Shown here piece after piece: positions 5,732 through 7,115 of a stretch of DNA of 7,115 bases (the first letter of the stretch is position 1; each line of letters starts with the position of its first letter). Source of the stretch: Hyphomicrobiales bacterium (GTDB taxonomy: Bacteria; Pseudomonadota; Alphaproteobacteria; Rhizobiales; Devosiaceae). A program made the translations under genes and the position numbers. The stretch covers positions 1-7,115 of the forward strand of contig JALWTJ010000185.1 of assembly GCA_027082895.1 (NCBI GenBank), in the 5' to 3' direction. The notes beneath the pieces were generated by a model, which did no database searches, had not been told where the DNA came from, and saw only the letters and a program-made list of their open reading frames with translations.

Positions 5732-7065
5732 TCAGCTCAAAAGCGGCGACCATGCCGGGTCCGAAGCAAAACTTTCGGTGGGAATCTGCTGCTTGCTGCG
5801 CCCCCAGACATCCACGGAATAAAGGCGCGGACCGCCATTTCCCCCCGGATCGGAGAAATACATGATCACCCGGCCATTGGGCGCCCATGTCGGCCCTTCC
5901 GCATGAAAGGAACTGACAAGAATGCGTTCTCCCGATCCGTCCGGCTTCATGGTGCCGATATGAAACTGCCCCCCCTGACGGCGCGTAAAGGCGATCAGAT
6001 CCCCCTTTGGCGACCAGACGGGGGTCGAATAGGCCCCTTCCCCGTAGCTGATTCGCTGCGCCCCGCCGCCCCCGGTTCCCATCACATAGATCTGCTGCTG
6101 TCCCCCCCGGTCGCTTTCAAAAGTGATATAAGCCCCGTCCGGCGAAAAGGAGGGGGAGGTATCAATGGCCGCCGAATTGGTGAGCTGCTGCGGCCGCGAG
6201 GAACCGATGGGCAGGGCATAAAGGTTCGTCGTCCCGCCCGCTTCCACCGAAAAGGCCAGCACCCGCCCGTCCGGCGAAAAGCGCGGCGAAAAGGTCATCT
6301 GTCCGAAATTGCCCACCCGCTGCTGGGTACCCGTGGACAGGTCGAGCAGGTAAACCTGCGGATTCCCCTCTTCGTAATTCATGTAGGCCAGCATCGAGCC
6401 CACCGGCGAAAACGCGGCGTCAGGGCAAGGGAACGGCCCGATGTCAGATATTGCACATTGGCCCCGTCCTGATCCATCACCGCCAGCCGCTTGGTACGAT
6501 TGGCCTTGGGTCCGCTTTCCGCCACATAAACGATGCGGGTGTCAAAATACCCGCCCTCCCCGGTCAGGGAAGTATAGACCGCATCGGACATGATGTGGGC
6601 AATGCGCCGCCATGCATCGGCGCCGGTAGAAAGAGACTGACCCGCCACCTGTTGCCCCGCCTGGGTGTCCCAGACCCGCACCGAGGCCTGAATCTGCGCG
6701 CCCCGCTCCACCTGCCCCATGACAAGGGCATCCACCTTGGCATTCTGCCAGCTGGCAAAATCCGGCGCTGCCCCCACATTGCCCACCTTCAGGGGAAGAG
6801 TAGCCGGGTCCGCCGGTGCAAACAGTCCGGAACGCTGCAGGTTGGACCGAACGATTTCAGCCACCTGCCGCCCGAAGGCGGGATCCGAGGAGGCAAAATC
6901 GGGAATGGCAATCGGCAAGGGAGTAAACTCGGCCCCCGAAACCACGATTTTCACCAGTGCACTGGCCGGGGAGGCCATGGCAAGACCTGCCGCCCCGAAC
7001 AGCCCTGTCCGAAGCACCGCCCGCCGGGTCGGCAACAATGACTCGATACGTTTCTGCCCTGTCAT
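5732..7065 (-). pseudogene. tolB: TolB translocation protein gene, broken by a one-base frameshift
   Basis: TolB is a periplasmic protein that shuttles between the inner-membrane TolQRA motor and Pal. The gene reads as two pieces. The first (7065-6379) has a signal peptide and the TolB N-terminal domain, and matches the family up to LALTPRF at residue 219. It then runs into nine unrelated codons and a stop. The second continues in the next frame as SPVGSMLAYMNYEEG and carries the WD40-like beta-propeller blades (RFSPDGRVLAF, SFSPDGAYITF, VWSPKGDLIAF), ending DPAWSPLLS as TolB does. Adding one base at the four-T run (6412-6409, minus strand) gives a 444-aa protein of normal length. The signal peptide has TRRAVLR before a hydrophobic stretch and an ASA cleavage site near residue 36, which looks Tat-like. 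Sequencing error, true mutation or ribosomal slippage could explain the break. Identity is firm. Confidence 0.9.
6409..6412 (-). other. tolB: Frameshift site in tolB (four-T run, one base short)
   Basis: The minus-strand sequence reads CCG CGT TTT CGC CGG. The family pattern TPRFSPxG requires CGT TTT TCG CCG, that is one more T (or C) at this point. The upstream frame is conserved up to the Phe codon and the downstream frame from the Ser codon. The lesion is therefore placed to within a few bases. Confidence 0.88.
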
Positions 7066-7115
7066 TTCAGATATTTCCCAAACTTGATTTCTGCCAACAA
7101 TTTCTGCCCGTCCCC
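7062..7115 (-). CDS. C-terminal tail of an upstream gene, possibly tolA (cut by window edge)
   Basis: A reading frame is open from the window edge for 17 codons (ending AEIKFGKYLK). It stops at a TGA that overlaps the tolB ATG by four bases (ATGA), the usual signature of translational coupling in operons. In alphaproteobacteria the gene before tolB is normally tolA, so this would be its last residues. Too little sequence remains to recognise TolA, and the tail does not obviously match a TolA end. A non-coding spacer is possible. Confidence 0.35.
   Translation of the reverse strand, partial: GDGQKLLAEIKFGKYLK

Noticed and set aside
1..7115. A new defence system, mobile element, CRISPR array or RNA gene
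   Set aside because: Every gene belongs to a well-known core family in a conserved order. I saw no transposase, integrase, spaced direct-repeat array, tRNA fold or rRNA sequence.

Overview
The window is a GC-rich chromosomal segment, most likely from an alphaproteobacterium. All supported genes lie on the minus strand, so transcription runs from position 7115 towards 1. In that direction the order is (end of an upstream gene, possibly tolA), tolB, pal, cpoB/ybgF, tilS, ftsH and the first 33 codons of glmM. This tol-pal / tilS / ftsH / glmM order is familiar from alphaproteobacteria. The double-cysteine C-terminus of Pal and the long acidic linker of CpoB also fit that class. I cannot place it more precisely, and an order such as Rhodospirillales would be a guess.

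Layout in transcription order. Positions 7115-7062 hold a 17-codon open tail whose stop overlaps the tolB start by 4 bp (ATGA). Positions 7065-5732 hold tolB, which reads as two overlapping pieces because one base is missing near 6409-6412. A 173-bp gap with A-tracts and a weak promoter candidate leads to pal (5558-5088). A strong rho-independent terminator (5041-5004) follows pal, then a leader with a small perfect hairpin. Next is cpoB (4890-3736, GTG start), whose end overlaps the longest reading of tilS (3742-2423) by 7 bp. A 168-bp gap before ftsH (2254-323) carries a heat-shock-like or housekeeping-like promoter and an 18-bp tandem duplication at the predicted transcript start. The 223-bp ftsH-glmM gap holds a long imperfect inverted repeat and a perfect TATAAT box.

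Together the genes serve the cell envelope and core housekeeping. TolB, Pal and CpoB are the periplasmic and outer-membrane part of the Tol-Pal system, which ties the outer membrane to peptidoglycan and helps constriction at division. TilS modifies tRNA-Ile2 so that AUA is decoded correctly. FtsH is the membrane AAA+ protease for quality control. GlmM makes glucosamine-1-phosphate for peptidoglycan and LPS precursors.

I found no mobile element, CRISPR array, tRNA, rRNA, or new multi-gene system. The points that deserve a second look are the tolB frameshift, the duplicated element at the ftsH promoter, and the terminator that splits pal from cpoB.
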